DNA of 64,000 nucleotides from Talpa occidentalis. Its lineage: Eukaryota; Chordata; Mammalia; Eulipotyphla; Talpidae. The stretch is from NCBI RefSeq assembly GCF_014898055.3, contig NW_023604861.1:83300399-83364398 (forward strand), given 5' to 3'. The position numbers and the translations under genes were made by a program. Shown one piece after another: positions 11,735 to 23,464 of the stretch. The notes under the pieces were generated by a model. It ran no database searches and had not been told where the DNA came from. It worked only from the letters and a program-made list of their open reading frames with translations. Numbering within the stretch: the first letter of the stretch is position 1; each line of letters starts with the position of its first letter.

Positions 11735-12610
11735 GGGAGTGTCACAATTGGACTTCACGTTCCTTCAGAAGCAGAAATTTCAGAAAAATAGATCAAAATT
11801 TTACAATAAGCTAAATATATTTAGGGGAAAAGGGCACAAAATGTGCAGTACAAAGCAAGGACAAAACAATCTTTGGAGTAGAAATATTAGTAAGAAAAAT
11901 GTGATAGTTGAAATAAAGAACAGGATAAACTAAATAATAGGATTAATGAAGCTGGAGAACAAATCAGTGAATTGGAAGGTAACGTTGAAGAAATCTCCTA
12001 AAATAAAGCATAGAAAATATACAAGAAACATAAAAAATACACAGGATGGGAGTAGGAGTGCTAACATACAGATAATAGGGATCCCAGAAGAAGATAAAAA
12101 CAAAAAAGAAGGAGAAAATATTTGATGAATAATAGAGATATATTTTCTAAAATTAAAAAAAATCAGATTAAAATGATTTATAAAGTGCGAAATTGGAGAG
12201 AAAGGAAAACCTGACCTCTATGTACACTATAGCAAAACTTTTGCACATTAAAGACAAGGAGAACATTTTCAAAAGCTCCCATGGAGAAAGCGAAGCAGCT
12301 GCAATGGAACAAGACACTGACATTAGACTTGTGAACAGTAACACCAGGGGCAAAAGGCAACACAAATATAGAAGGAAAAAAAGATTTCTCACAAGTCTTT
12401 TATTTTTTTAATCATTTATATTTTTTTCTTTTTTTTTAAGATTTATTTATTTATACAAGAACTGGGGTACAGGTTAGAGGTGCAGGAGGGTGAAAGAATT
12501 CACCAGAGAGAGTGGGGAGCAGAAAAGGCAGATGGACCAAAGACACTGTTGAGGGGAGCAGCAGTTTAGAAGTTTTATATCTAACCAAATTGTCCTTTAC
12601 ATGACTGTAA
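11735..12610 (+). repeat. L1/HAL1 ORF1-region fragment, sense, split by a SINE
   Basis: A-rich text matches the ORF1 region of an old L1 or HAL1: GAGAACAAATCAGTGAATTGGAAGG, GGGATCCCAGAAGAAGAT, CACATTAAAGACAAGGAGAACATTTTC, GCAGCTGCAATGGAACAAGACACTG, and after the SINE, TTTTATATCTAACCAAATTGTCCTT. The encoded order (coiled-coil part, then the 'ILKAA'-like and 'LSA'-like parts) is ORF1-like, but frameshifts are frequent. The SINE at 12429-12564 interrupts it. Confidence 0.65.
12429..12564 (-). mobile_element. tRNA-derived SINE, 5'-truncated (copy 2)
   Basis: Only the 3' half is present, read in reverse: TTTTTTTTAAGATTTATTTATTTATACAAGAACTGGGGTACAGG to GTTGAGGGGAGCAGCAG. The tRNA-derived promoter half is absent, so it cannot be transcribed from its own promoter. 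It sits inside an older L1/HAL1 piece. Confidence 0.85.
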
Positions 12611-12789
12611 ATAATGCAATATTCTTAGTGATGCCTGAGCTCCTATGAGCCATGAAAGTCCCACACTGAAGTGCCTTTGGAAGTTTGCTTCAAGGAAAGA
12701 ACTAAATTCCAGCAAGACAGCAGTGCCTGTGCATGAGATGCACAGGTGATAAGACTGTTGGTAAATTTACGTGTTTGTTTTTCTAAATA

Positions 12790-13010
12790 AGATCAAAGAA
12801 AGAAAAGAAAGGATCTGCTACTACAACATGGATGAAACTTTATAGCATAATTTTGAGTGAAACAAGTACTATCAGAAGGGTCTGATGTTAGTCCATAATC
12901 CCTCAAGTTTGAAAACAAGTAAAATTAACAAAAATAGATTTAAACATTCAGTATATGGTCGACTACATTTTTTAAAAAGTGAGAAAATGACAGATGTGAT
13001 ACTCAGCATT
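12790..13010 (+). repeat. Probable L1 3' fragment, sense
   Basis: CTACAACATGGATGAAACTTTATAGCATAATTTTGAGTGAAACAAG matches the L1 ORF2-end text 'acaacatggatgaa...ttatgctaagtgaaagaag'. What follows is too decayed to place. Confidence 0.55.
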
Positions 13011-13447
13011 GTTCCTCTGAGGGGTGGGGTCAGAGATCAGGTAGGAGAGGAACACAGGTCTTTGTGAGCTATCTGTAACCCTGGGCCATGGTGTGTGGGT
13101 GTCCAGTGCCTTAGAAATAAATAAATACACAAATCAAGAATAAAGGAAGGACAAATACAACTCAATGGAAATGTGCCATGAGGGAAGATTGGTAGGACAG
13201 TAGCTTTGCACACTTGATATCTGTAAGAAAAAGAAGTTAAAGACATGCAAGGCAGTTGTATCCATGTGTGTTCTTGAGGGTGAACTGTTTCACACTCAGT
13301 GTTAGGAGCCTCTGCACACAGTTACCTTGGGCCAGAAATGGTCCCCAAGTTTCCATGTGTCCCCTGGCTGGGCAGCCCACCCTGGATGTCTTACCTTGTG
13401 GGGGGCGGGGGGGAGGTGTGGACTCAGGATAAAGAAAGCCAAGTGGA

Positions 13448-13660
13448 GGGTGATTAACACACAGGTTTTGGGAGCAAGAGACCTGAATTCAGCTCCCATT
13501 CTTACCACAGAGGAGTGACTGTGGGTAAAATAATTTGACCCTTTTGAACTTGATCAAATGATATACGTGTACATTGATTGAACCTGATAACATGACACAC
13601 TATTGCATTGCAAAGTGCTTGGCACATGGCATATACTTAAAAATATCAACCAAAAATAAT
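13448..13660 (+). repeat. MIR, nearly full length, sense
   Basis: GGTGATTAACACACAGGTTTTGGGAGCAAGAGACCTGAATTCAGCTCCC, a 'gtgactgtgggtaaaataatttgaccc' block and the end GCAAAGTGCTTGGCACATGGCATATACTTAAAAAT follow MIR from tRNA-like head through core to tail. Confidence 0.8.
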
Positions 13661-15508
13661 CATGAGAAAGAGGATTTGAACAATAAAATAAGAAGAGGAA
13701 ATAAGAAGCACTTCTCAAAAAAAAAAATCTTGGGAGATTTGGGTTGGGTTATTTGACCCAAGATTGTTGATAAATTTTGGATTCTGTAATAGATCCTCAG
13801 CCTCCGTCACTTGTCTTCAGTTTTGCTTTGTTTGTTTCTTAGTTTCCTAGTAAACATTTTGAAAAAGTCCAACTTTATTTTGGCTGAGGGGGAAAGGGAC
13901 TTGGCTAGATGAGCAAGGAGGAAACTACTGTGTTCCTGCTGCGGGCTGCCACCCAGCCTCCTGGGGAGGCGGCCAGGCAGGGAGTCCGGGACATGGGGTT
14001 GGAAAGGGTCAGAGAAGAGCTCTCAAGCTTGTTGAGCCCTTACAGGGACCCAGTGTCCTGAGCTGGGTTGGGTAACGTCTCATCCAGTCCTAAAATGGCA
14101 GGATTCTAGGAACTAGGTGAGAAGTGGAGGACTCCTAGGCTGAGGGTGGGGTGGAGGGAGCCCAGAGCCAGCATGTGGCAAGCTGGGTATCCACCACCTT
14201 GCTCAGAGGGCTCTGAAGAGTCTTGCCCTTGCAGGTCATCCCCACAGAAGTCACCTGCCGAGCCAGGCCACTGAATGCTCTCAGATCTCCTACCCTCTCC
14301 CGGTTCCCTCAAGGTCTGATCCAAGCTCACCCCTCCTATCCGGGGGCCACCGCTCCACTTGCCAGTAAGATGCAGAGGTGCAGAGATACATGCCATCAAC
14401 TTCCCCAGCTTTTGTAAGCCAGCGGCTTCTGGGCCTTCGTGAGGTCATATAGGCCTCTGCGTAGGCCCAGGCTTTCTCCACAGTTCGTGCTGGGGTTTCT
14501 GGGAGTTTCCCGGATTGTCTCCTGTTTGCCTGTAATGCAGCCTCTTCCTCTCCATGCCGCTGCCCCTCCAACTCCCTTCCGGCAAACCCTTGGGAATGGG
14601 CCAGAGTTCTCTCTCCCAGCGTGCGAAAGCTCAGATGCGGAGGACCTGGTAATGACTGGCAGCTGGTACTGTGCACCCCAACAGGCCCGGGGTGGGTTTG
14701 GTCACTGGGTGAGCGGCAGCCTGAAAAGTTGGTTGCAGATAAACTGCGGTCCTGGCCCCAGGTTGACTCCGCGGTGACATCTGAGTCTTCGGTGCATTCG
14801 ACGCTTCATCTTTTGTCTTCCTGCTTTCCTGAAATAGGGAATGACAAACAATCCCAGAACTGGAGCCACATGTCCCCAAATGCGTGTGGCTCAGTGTCGG
14901 TCATGTTTTTCCAATTATCCCTTGTTCTGAATGCCACAGTTAATATTCGCGTGCACACTCACACACATAGCCAGGACAATTTTTAGCCAGACATTCAGAC
15001 TCCTCTTTTCCCAGAACCCCATGGCCCTTCAAGGCCATGCCCCACCCAGCCCCCCCATCCGTGTTCCACGCCCCCTGCAACCTCCCGGCTTCTGGGCTCA
15101 CCCCTGCTCTGGGAAGGCCACTATCTCAAGAAAGGATGGACTTTATTTTTGTGTTGCCCGGAATACCCTCCCGCCCACCTCACCCTGGGATTTCTAAATC
15201 CTACCCACTCTTAAGACCCAGTGCAAGGCCATCTCTGCCACAAGCTTCCGCAGACCGGGCGCCCGTGCCCATCTCTCTGAATCCTCGTTTCTGCAGCAGG
15301 TGAGGGTCCAAATGAGTGCTCGCCAATCCTTTTGAACCTAAAAATACTAAATAGAACATTTCAAAAAGTAATTTGTTGGGCCCCTAACAAAATGAAAATC
15401 TGTTCATTGGAAATAGGGATAAAAGAAATTTACAACCCTAAACTCCCCATTCCTCTGTCTACAGATAACCACCATTCACATCTTTATGACGATCTTGAAA
15501 GAAAGGCC

Positions 15509-15512
<4 letters not shown>
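13661..15512. other. Gene-less stretch
   Basis: GC-rich from about 13900 to 15300. Open frames of 60-128 codons overlap on both strands and none has a recognised motif. A chance origin is likelier than an exon. No SINE or LINE was identified. Confidence 0.5.

Positions 15513-15542
<30 letters not shown>
15513..15542. repeat. (AC)15 microsatellite
   Basis: Fifteen uninterrupted AC units. A perfect run this long is likely polymorphic. Confidence 0.97.
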
Positions 15543-15549
<7 letters not shown>

Positions 15550-15870
15550 TTTAAAGAAAAAGAATTGAAATCATATTTACATATGGCTTTATTACTGCTT
15601 TTTTTCATTCAACAATGTATTGTGAGGAGTTTTCCACAAAAAACCCATTTTTGCTAATGTCAGAAGATTCCATGAATGACCACATAAGAGCATTTGTACT
15701 TTTTAAAAAATGTTTTATTTGGAAAATTTCAAACATATAAAAGTAAGACAATATCAGAGCCCCCATGCACTCGTCATCCAACTGCAATAATTATTAACAT
15801 TCTCTCCTAGATTCATCCACCCCCTGCCTTTGCCCCTTTGAGTATTTTAAAGAACTCAGATAGCATTTTT
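15550..15870. repeat. Ancient LINE-type fragment
   Basis: 'ATTCAACAATGTATTGTGAGGAGTTTTCC' and 'TTTCAAACATATAAAAGTAAGACAATA...CCCCCATGCACTCGTCATCCAACTGC' resemble old L1M 3' UTR text in reverse. The family is uncertain. Confidence 0.45.
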
Positions 15871-15889
15871 ATTTCACTATTAACAGCAG

Positions 15890-17669
15890 TTGTTTTTTAA
15901 GGTCTGCCACTGAGAAGATGTACCGTAACCCGGCGGCCGTCTGCACGCAAGAACACTTTCGAGTGAATCTGTGTTTCATTCCTGACAGCAGCTTTGATGA
16001 TTTGAAAAATAGTCACACATATACGTGCGAGTTGTATTATTTATTCAGCCTTCAGTCAATGCTTGTAGGGCAGATGGATGTACAGCTCCCTTGCAAGAGT
16101 TCCAGCCCCCAGTGAGGCACTGACGGTCTCATCCACTCACTCAGGCATTCAATCAAACTCGCTCACATTCGTCTCCAGTTGGCTCGCACGTGTGAGCTTT
16201 CTCTCCTAACTCCACCAGCCAGCCATGAACTTCCTTCGGCTTCTGTCCTGCACACAAAGCCATAGGCATCAGACCGACTTCCAATCATAAAAGTTATTTA
16301 GTGTGAGAGGGTGCGAGGGCCTCTGGGCCTTCTAGACTCATCTTTTCAGTCTGCACAGCTGTGGAGGAGGAAGGAGTCCCTTGGGGGCTGAAATCCCATC
16401 TCCTATCTCCCAGTCTGTTCTCTCTCCCTTATCACTGCCCCGTGGGCAGAACTTTGTGGAATGGACAGGATGTAGAGAAAGTGTGTCCTTGGGGACGGCA
16501 TCTTTAATATCTCTGCTGAGTTACTGCTGCACTGATTCCTTTAGGGGTTCCAGGGAGATTTGAATCCTAGTGCTTACCTCTCTCCCTTCCAGCTTGCTTG
16601 CCAAGGGAGTCTTGAACATAGCGATAAAATCCAAAAGGGATACAAAGTAGGAGGCCCAGCACCTCCTGCAGCAGGCCTGTTCTCACGAGCTGGGGTGCAT
16701 GGGAGGCTCTGCCTGGAAGCCCAGAGGGGTACTTCCTGCTCCTGAGGCCTTCTTGTCTTGGGAAGCCAGTCCTGGGTGGCAGACTTAGTGTCCACTTCCC
16801 TATTTCTCTGTAAGCTGGGATTGTCTCGTCGGCCCAGGCAGCGTCATCAGGCAAGCCGCAAAGGACAGGGCTGGCTCTGGGTGCATGCCATGGCACTGGA
16901 AGTGAGAGCACTTGCCCAGCCTGCCTGGGAAGGCTAGTTCCAGAGTGTGGAGAGATGAAGGTGGTGTCTAGCCAGCCCTCCTACCTGACCAGAGCAGCAG
17001 CTCCTCTGGCAAGGTGCACCGATGAGGGAGATGAGGGGATCTAAGACCTCTCCCTTAACCATCCCTCAGCTGGAGGGAAGCTGGGGACCAGAATCTTACC
17101 CCCCTTCCCAGCACATCAGAGGGCTTTGTTTACCATGTCGACCCAGTCTAGACTCACTGTGCTAGAACTGAGATCGGAGGATGACTTTGAGAGCCGCTGT
17201 ATTCATTATCACCACAGTCACTCCAAGCTGAGCTGCAGAAAGTTGACATATTTTATTTCCTCTTTATTTTTCTTTACTATCCTTGACCAGAAGTTTTTAG
17301 ATTTGAAAACAGTATTCTTCCCTCCTTGTATCCTTTGTCCATCCCCTTTCCTTCTCTCTCTTCCTTTCTTTCATCCACCTGCAACTTTAGGACACCTTTT
17401 GGGTGCGACTTTATGCTAGGCTCAGGCCTTCTGTGGTTCAGAAGCTCCCAATTAGGAGTGAATCAGTTGGACAGAGGTGGTGGGAAGGAGAGGTACTTGA
17501 GGAAGGCAAAAGTATGATTACAAAGAAAAGATCAGCCTTTAGCCACAGCCTCTACTTCAGGAGTTTTCACCACCCTGCCCCCACCAGGGAACAAAGTCTC
17601 TGCTCTGAGGTCCCGATCTCCAGCCAAGATGAGGAGGCTCAGGGCCAGGCCCAGGCAGTGGCATCACAA
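15890..17669. other. Gene-less stretch with a CpG-bearing patch at 15915-16035
   Basis: No gene recognised. A frame at 15918-16115 (65 codons, plus) sits on sequence with unusually many CpGs for the neighbourhood (CCGTAACCCGGCGGCCGTC and ACGTGCGAG). It has no known motif and no clear splice sites. The rest shows no repeat I can name. Confidence 0.45.
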
Positions 17670-17755
17670 AACTGGTGATTTTGGGGCACTGGTTCACCAG
17701 AGCCCCAAGGGGGGCACTGGTGATGGGGGCACTGATTCAACAGAGCCTCCAAGGC
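17670..17755. repeat. Short imperfect tandem duplication
   Basis: GGGGCACTGGTTCACCAGAGCCCCAAGG recurs as GGGGCACTGATTCAACAGAGCCTCCAAGG, with a further GGGGCACTGGTGAT unit between them. Confidence 0.7.
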
Positions 17756-17851
17756 CATCCTAAGAGCCCCAGAAATTTCTCAGGAATCTCAAACATTCTA
17801 GTGCTTTCCTTTGGTTTAGTACAAAGTCTCCCATGTATGTCATATACAAGG

Positions 17852-17852
<1 letters not shown>

Positions 17853-17894
<42 letters not shown>
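17853..17894. repeat. (CA)21 microsatellite
   Basis: Twenty-one uninterrupted CA units. The open frames that cross it are artefacts of the repeat. Confidence 0.97.
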
Positions 17895-17895
<1 letters not shown>

Positions 17896-17999
17896 GGGGA
17901 TAAGGCTCCCTGCTCCTCCCCTACCATTCTACATACACTTCACATTCTCTCCCCGCCCCCTTTTGCTATCCCTAAGATGCTGTCTGAACTAAGTCATTC

Positions 18000-18470
18000 T
18001 ATTTATTCAATTGATCACAAACATTTATTCAGCACCCACTATGTGCCTGATTTTATTCTAAGTGCTTTTGGACCTAGAAGAAAAGGAAAAAAATACAGGA
18101 GTCCCTTTTTTCCTGTTCCCATTAAGAAGACTGATATAACTCAAATAGACCAATCTAATCTCCAGAAATTCAGGGAAAGGCAGACTGCCCCATGGTTTAC
18201 TGTGTGGTTCAGGTTCTTAGTGAAGGGGGTTAGAGTGGGAGGATCAGTCCAGGCAAACTCGGGAGACTCCCTGGAAGAGGTTTCAGGGGATCTGTGAGAT
18301 GAGTCCTGGACAAGTTGGAAAGAAGCCAGGAGGAGCAGGGTACATCAGGTGGAGGGGAGAACATAGGCAAAGGCTGGTAGGCCTAGCCCACCTTGGGGCT
18401 GAGAGGAGCCAGGCCTGGTGGAGGGCAGGTGTGTACACCAGAGAAGATGGCGATGAAAGGGCTGGGGAGG
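18000..18470 (-). repeat. L2 3' region, antisense
   Basis: TTATTCAATTGATCACAAACATTTATTCAGCACCCACTATGTGCC is the reverse complement of the L2 end ('gcacatagtaggtgctcaataaatg'). The following purine-rich text, with GGACAAGTTGGAAAGAAGCCAGGAGG and GAACATAGGCAAAGGC, continues into the L2 body. Confidence 0.65.
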
Positions 18471-19910
18471 GAATGGCCAAAAGCAGGGGCTTGCGTCAGA
18501 CACATGTGTAGGACACTCTGCTTGGAGTTTTTCTGGAGAGGTAGAGAATTTGGGTCTGCGTGTATTTTTAGCCTGTCTTTTCCGCCCTCTTCTGAGCAAC
18601 GATTCTAAGAGCTTTCAGCCTGAGGTCATCTGTTTTCCTAGTCCCTGTTCCAGGCAAGCAGATGCCAGCTCCACCACCTCACACGGAGGCTGCTGCCGCC
18701 CGGGCGCTGACCCCAGGAGAGCGACGTGTCACTGGACCACAGGAGCGGCCTGTGGGAGGGTGCCTGGTTGCAGCCTCCGCTGTCCCTCACTCCACTAGAT
18801 TGTGCCCCCTCTGTTCTGGTGTAATCCTAGAGGAAGCTTTCTCTGAGGTTGTGAGAAACCCCCAGATTCCCACTACCTTTCAGGGATAATATAGGCATCC
18901 CTCAGGCTGGAAGGCTCTGGAAGGGTGTGGGGTGTGAGATCCAACCTTCAGGACTGCAAAGGTCAGGCAGGCCCTGGTCATAGGGGTGCTGACCTTCTTT
19001 CCTTCCTACCTACTTGCTCACTCCCCATCTGCCACCGCTTGGCCCCACTTCATCCTTCCCTGACACGCTCTTGGGTTTCCTGGAAGCTCTGCTCTCCCCG
19101 CGACATCGTTTACCTTCAGCCACCCTCAGAGGAGAGTGCGTTTGCCCCTTTGCCTTCTAACCCACATTTGGGTCTGAATGGAGATACATGACTCAGAGTA
19201 ATTCACAGTCTTTCCTCCAGAGCATAACTTCTTTCAACCATCTTGTTTCTGCTGAGGTAACACCAGCCTGCTCGCCAGACCAGAGCCCCCAGCCCCTCCA
19301 CTCCTGTTTAACTCTTGTTCAGTGGTGACAAGATGGACTCATTTTTTCTCAACCTGTCTTTTGTGTTGATGCTACATCTGTCATTTCAATCCCAGCTCTC
19401 ACCGTTTCTTGGTGGGGTGGCCCCAGCAGCCTCTCCTGCTTACCCTGCCCCTCTATAGTACACTTCCCCCTTCTCCCCAGCCAAGGGGCTCTTTTCCTGC
19501 CCCATCATTCTCAGGTGCTCTCCTTGGCTGCAAAGTCCTCACCTTTCAGCTTTCCCTTGTCCTCTCCTCTCCACCACATGGCCTGGCTGGCTTGCTCCCC
19601 TTCCCTTGAGCATATCGAGCTTATTCCTGCTTCAAGATCTTCTACCTTCCTCCCCTCTCTTCACTCTATTTCAAGTCCCTGGTTAGGATTCAGTCCTCCA
19701 AAGGCAAGCTTTTACTTCAGTTCTCAAAGCATACAACACATGCCAGTCTGGAATTGTCCTTAGAGATAAAAAAAAAATATGTATATATTTCTAAAATGTT
19801 TTATGTATTTGTTTTATTTCCACCAGAATGGTTTTATCCAGCTTGATTGCTCAACCTAACCTTAATAGTTTGGGTCTTCTGAAAAGCCTAGCATTAGACC
19901 CAGAGACATG
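18471..19910. other. Gene-less stretch, perhaps weak L2 sense sequence at 19000-19720
   Basis: Pyrimidine-rich text such as CCTGGCTGGCTTGCTCCCCTTCCC and CTTATTCCTGCTTCAAGATCTTC is reminiscent of L2 sense sequence but too diverged to assert. Open frames under 90 codons carry no motif. Confidence 0.4.
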
Positions 19911-19923
19911 AAAGAGATTTCTT

Positions 19924-20202
19924 TCTTTTTTTTTTTTTTTTCAAGATTTATTTTTTTATTTATACAAGCACTGGCTACAGTCAGAAGCGCGGAAGGGTGA
20001 GAGAATTCACCAGAGCCAGAGGGGAGAGCAGAGCCGGCAGACTGACGAAATACACTGCTGAGGGGAGCAGCGGGCGGCAGGAGAGGTCTGCGCGCCATGT
20101 GGGACTCTCGCCCGGTGGCCGGGGATCGAACCAGCGCTGCAGAGGCTGTGGGTAGCCTCGCCAACCCAGTGCTCAACTGCTGCGCCACCAGGGAGGTCCA
20201 CA
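19924..20202 (-). mobile_element. tRNA-derived SINE, younger subfamily (copy 3)
   Basis: Full length in reverse, from poly(T) through CAAGCACTGGCTACAGTCAGAAGCGCGG to the tRNA-like head ending GCGCCACCAGGGAGG. AAAGAGATTTCTT flanks it at 19911-19923 and 20203-20215. The retained CpGs (AGAAGCGCGGAAGG, CTGCGCGCCATG) and high match to other young copies suggest a recent insertion. Confidence 0.95.
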
Positions 20203-20727
20203 AAAGAGATTTCTTGGGGGGAGAAATCTGTGAAGGATCAAGGAGAGGGAGCGGGGAGAGTGAGGAGAGACTTCGAATGGTAGTGCAGGTCTGCCTGTGT
20301 GAAAGACAGAGAGAAGGAAGCAGGGCTGGGAGGGAGAGCCTGAAATGTCATGCAGATCCAAACATGTCTTGACCATGCTGAGGAGCCTGATGGGGGTCCC
20401 TGACCAGTTACCTGCTGAGAAGTCCTGCATCTTCAGGAATGGTGGCATTAATCCTCATCGTGTGCTCGTCACTGGTGAGGGCAACCCCTGGGGAAAGTGA
20501 TCTCAGCACAAATCCAGAAGGGCAACCCTGGAACCAGCTTCCATCCATACACTCATCAAAGCAGGAGCCAGAGCGTGCCTGTGGTGGTAGCGTGAGGTTT
20601 CATTTCTGCTACTGAAAGATTACCCTGAGGGCTCAGATTCCAAATCATTGGCAAGGTTATTAGAGCCCAAATGATAGGGATGGACTAATCATTCCTCAAG
20701 ACAATTCCTGGAGAGAAGGGGGCTTCT
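20203..20727. other. Unrecognised spacer
   Basis: No gene, LINE or SINE recognised between the SINE and the trinucleotide-rich tract. Open frames under 92 codons have no motif. Confidence 0.45.
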
Positions 20728-20903
20728 TCATCATTTTCTTATCGTCACCATCATACCCACTGTCATATCCCCATCCTCACACTATCACCGCTTTAACCAC
20801 ATGATCACCACCATCACGAAGACCATCACTGCCACCCATAAAATCACCGCCATCATCACCATTATCACCACTGTCACCATCATCATGAGTATCACCACCA
20901 CCT
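20728..20903. repeat. Degenerate ATC/CAC trinucleotide tract
   Basis: About 175 bp of diverged CAC, ATC and ACC triplets such as ATCACCGCCATCATCACCATTATCACCACTGTCACC. A frame through it would encode threonine, isoleucine and histidine runs; this is a by-product of the repeat and not evidence of a gene. Confidence 0.85.
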
Positions 20904-20929
20904 TTATGAAAGTGAAAGTGCTGGGCCAG

Positions 20930-21045
20930 GGAAAGTCATCTGATTCCAGGACCCAACACCTGGGCTTTAACCCAATGTCCGCTACCGGTTTGCTGCATAA
21001 CCCTGGCCAACACGCCATCTCTCTGAATCTTTATTTCATTTTTCT
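20930..21045 (+). repeat. MIR fragment, sense
   Basis: AAGTCATCTGATTCCAGGACCCAACACCTGGGCTTTAACCC then GCATAACCCTGGCCAACACGCCATCTCTCTGAATCTTTATTTCATTT follow the MIR core order ('tgtgaccttgggcaa...ctctctgagcctcagtttc'). Confidence 0.6.
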
Positions 21046-22105
21046 ACTTAGCAAATAACAACAGCACAGCTACTCTGAATCACACAGTCCTATATGAAGC
21101 AGAGAGCAGGCTAGATACCGTGACTCTGATCGATTGCCAATTCTGAAGACAAAGAATCAATCGTGCTGCCTGATGATTAACCACACCCAAGGTTTCATGA
21201 AAACAGTGGTCATGGTAGCTGCAGAATAGGATGTGACCTTGACCTGGTTAGAATACCCAAGGGCAATAAAAGCTTTTATATTTTATCCAGTTCCTCCAGG
21301 GAGCCAATAAATGCATCACTAAACTCAAGGGCCTCAGGAATGCAGAGGAAATTCAGTAGAGCACTCAGGGCTCAAGCTTTAGCACATATATATTGAGGCC
21401 CAGGGAGGATAAGTCCTCTTCCATTTTGGCACAGCACACTACGACTGAGCTGGGCCTGAGATTCTCAGCCTCCAAGTATTCTCTGGAGCTGCTGAAGGAG
21501 GATGGTGGCTGGGGTGGGGCCTGTCTGGGATGGGGACAGGAATGTTGCTAGAATACAGCTCAAGGGTGAAATGAAGGCCATAGACCCTGGGTGATGACAG
21601 AGGCAGCTGCCGCACGCCAGAGTCCCAGCCACATCTGGGCTGCTGATTGCACAACCCAGCTGTCGGCTGGGCCTTCTGACTCCTCGGCAGGATGGACTGG
21701 CTGGGCTTAGAGAAGGTGGGCCAGAGGCCTTGGGGAAAGTTAACATCTGCAGGTAGGTCTGGGGAGTCCCTCTTCCTTACAGAGGATGGCCTGGCTGAGG
21801 ATGAAAGTGGGGGGCAGGAAGCCATGGGTACTTCTTAGTTTTCAGAATTCCTTTTGTTTTCACCACACTTTTCTCTGTAGATCACCCCCATGTTCCTGAA
21901 AAGGGAATTTCCACAGTTCCCTTCCCACCCATTCTGGGCACTGGACAGAGGTGGAGGGTGAACCGAGGGGCAAAGGGAAGATGGAAATTCCCTTAAAGTT
22001 GGTGTTAGTGGGATGCCATGCGTAGGCCTGAAACTACAAATCTGTCCTTTCAAGTCCATTCCAGGAAGGATGAATTCTCTGTTCCATCCCCCATCAGTGC
22101 ACCCC
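21046..22105. other. Gene-less stretch
   Basis: No repeat identified. Around 21125-21185 lies an unexplained AT-balanced patch with ATCGATTGCCAATTC and GAATCAATCG facing each other and a TGATTAACCACACC downstream. The minus-strand frame at 21439-21825 (128 codons) has no domain I recognise. Confidence 0.45.
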
Positions 22106-22203
22106 TGCACCCAACGACTCTCTGTTCTTTGGAATCTAAATAGGTCCCAGCACACCTCTTTGCACCCAACGACTCTCTATTCTTTGGAATCTAAATAGGT
22201 CCC
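22106..22203. repeat. 55-bp tandem duplication
   Basis: A unit starting TGCACCCAACGACTCTCT and ending AATCTAAATAGGTCCC is repeated at a 55-bp period (second copy from 22161). The shared 43 bp differ at about one base, so it is a young duplication. Confidence 0.92.
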
Positions 22204-23242
22204 GGTTCTGCTTTGGCTGTCTACTTTCTCATCCATCTGTCCCTCATGAGACCCCCGCTGTGCAGATGTTAAGGCTGGGACCTGGCAGGAGGAAGGCAAA
22301 GCCCCAAGCCACTCCGAGGTCAAGAGCTGTGTCTCACTTTGCCAAGAGCTGTGTTTCCCCTTGCCTCCCCCAACTGACTGGGGCTCCTGAGGGAATTGGT
22401 GCAGAGAACCCCAGGGAGGGAGGAGTGGAGGGACTTCCTCCTTTACTATCAGGAGGAACTAGGTTCTGTGATGGATGGCGCTGCTGCTGATTTTGGTGCT
22501 GCATTCCACCCCCACACCGAGAACTAGCCCAAGAGTCCAGAAAATACTACATTTCCTTTAATTCTAAGACTTTATTGAAAGCATGAAGCCCATTTTTATT
22601 TTGTTGTGTTGTTATTAGGTGGGGGGCTGTTTTGAGGTGGCAGCGGGGATGGATTGGACTCAAGGTTGTCTCTTCTATCAGCAGGATTTTGGGTTTTCCA
22701 AGAGGGGGGCAGAATTAACCGTCCAGGTTTCTTTCTGCCGTGTGGCTTGGATGGAGGTGAGAGGGCTGGGGAGGGGGTGAGTCATCGCTCACCTTTCCAT
22801 ACATAACTCACTTCTCATTCAAGGAACACAGTTCCGAGGCCAGAGGGAATCTTAAAAGACATGTCAGGCTCTGTTCAGATGTGGGTAGGGTAGGAACCCC
22901 AGAACACTTGCCAAGAAATCCATCCTTTCTCAGGACCACCTGGAAGGTTAAAGATTATTCTTCATGTGGAATTGAAATCTGTCTCCTTGAAACTCCCTGA
23001 GTTCAATTCTACCCTGAAGATTGCGGAGAATAAGCCCGATTCTTGAAGATAATGACAAATCTTTTCAGATTTCCTCTTCTTTGGATGAAAATTTCATACC
23101 CAGTTTCTTCCCTCTTAACCATGCTTTTTAGATCCTTCCCCATCCAGATGTCCTTTCTGTTTGTAAACATCCTTTTATAAAAAGAGTGTTGAAAACCACA
23201 GGTCAGTGATGATGTGGAGCCCAGGGGCCCCTTCTCAGTGAT
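22204..23242. other. Gene-less stretch
   Basis: No gene seen. From about 22950 to 23180 the text (GAAATCTGTCTCCTTGAAACTCCCTGAGTTCAATTCTACCCTGAAGAT, then TGAAAATTTCATACCC) resembles an ancient mammalian repeat, perhaps an L3/CR1-like piece. I cannot assign it firmly. Confidence 0.4.
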
Positions 23243-23319
23243 GACCTGGCCCTTTTATTTTTGACCTGGCCCTTTTATTTTTCCATTCCAAGTCTGTACA
23301 CTTGTGTGTGTGTGTGTGT
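23243..23319. repeat. 20-bp tandem duplication and nearby (TG)n
   Basis: GACCTGGCCCTTTTATTTTT occurs twice in a row, identical, at 23243-23282. A pure TG run of about 17 bp follows at 23303-23319. Confidence 0.9.
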
Positions 23320-23430
23320 CCTCCTGAGCTTATAGTCAATTAACATTCATAGGTGCTTTACCATTATAAACTAGTAATCTGGGTGTGGTTATTTTCTTTG
23401 ACCTCAATATATGGCTTCCACATTAAGTCT

Positions 23431-23433
<3 letters not shown>

Positions 23434-23464
<31 letters not shown>

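Noticed and set aside
17675..18297. Frames of 105 and 154 codons crossing 17853-17894
   Set aside because: They owe much of their length to a (CA)21 repeat that encodes threonine/histidine alternation, and they continue into an L2 remnant.
19862..20203. 113-codon minus-strand frame
   Set aside because: It lies almost wholly in SINE copy 3; the same peptide pattern recurs in other SINE copies.
20801..21058. Threonine- and isoleucine-rich small protein
   Set aside because: It is the translation of a degenerate ATC/CAC tract followed by a MIR.
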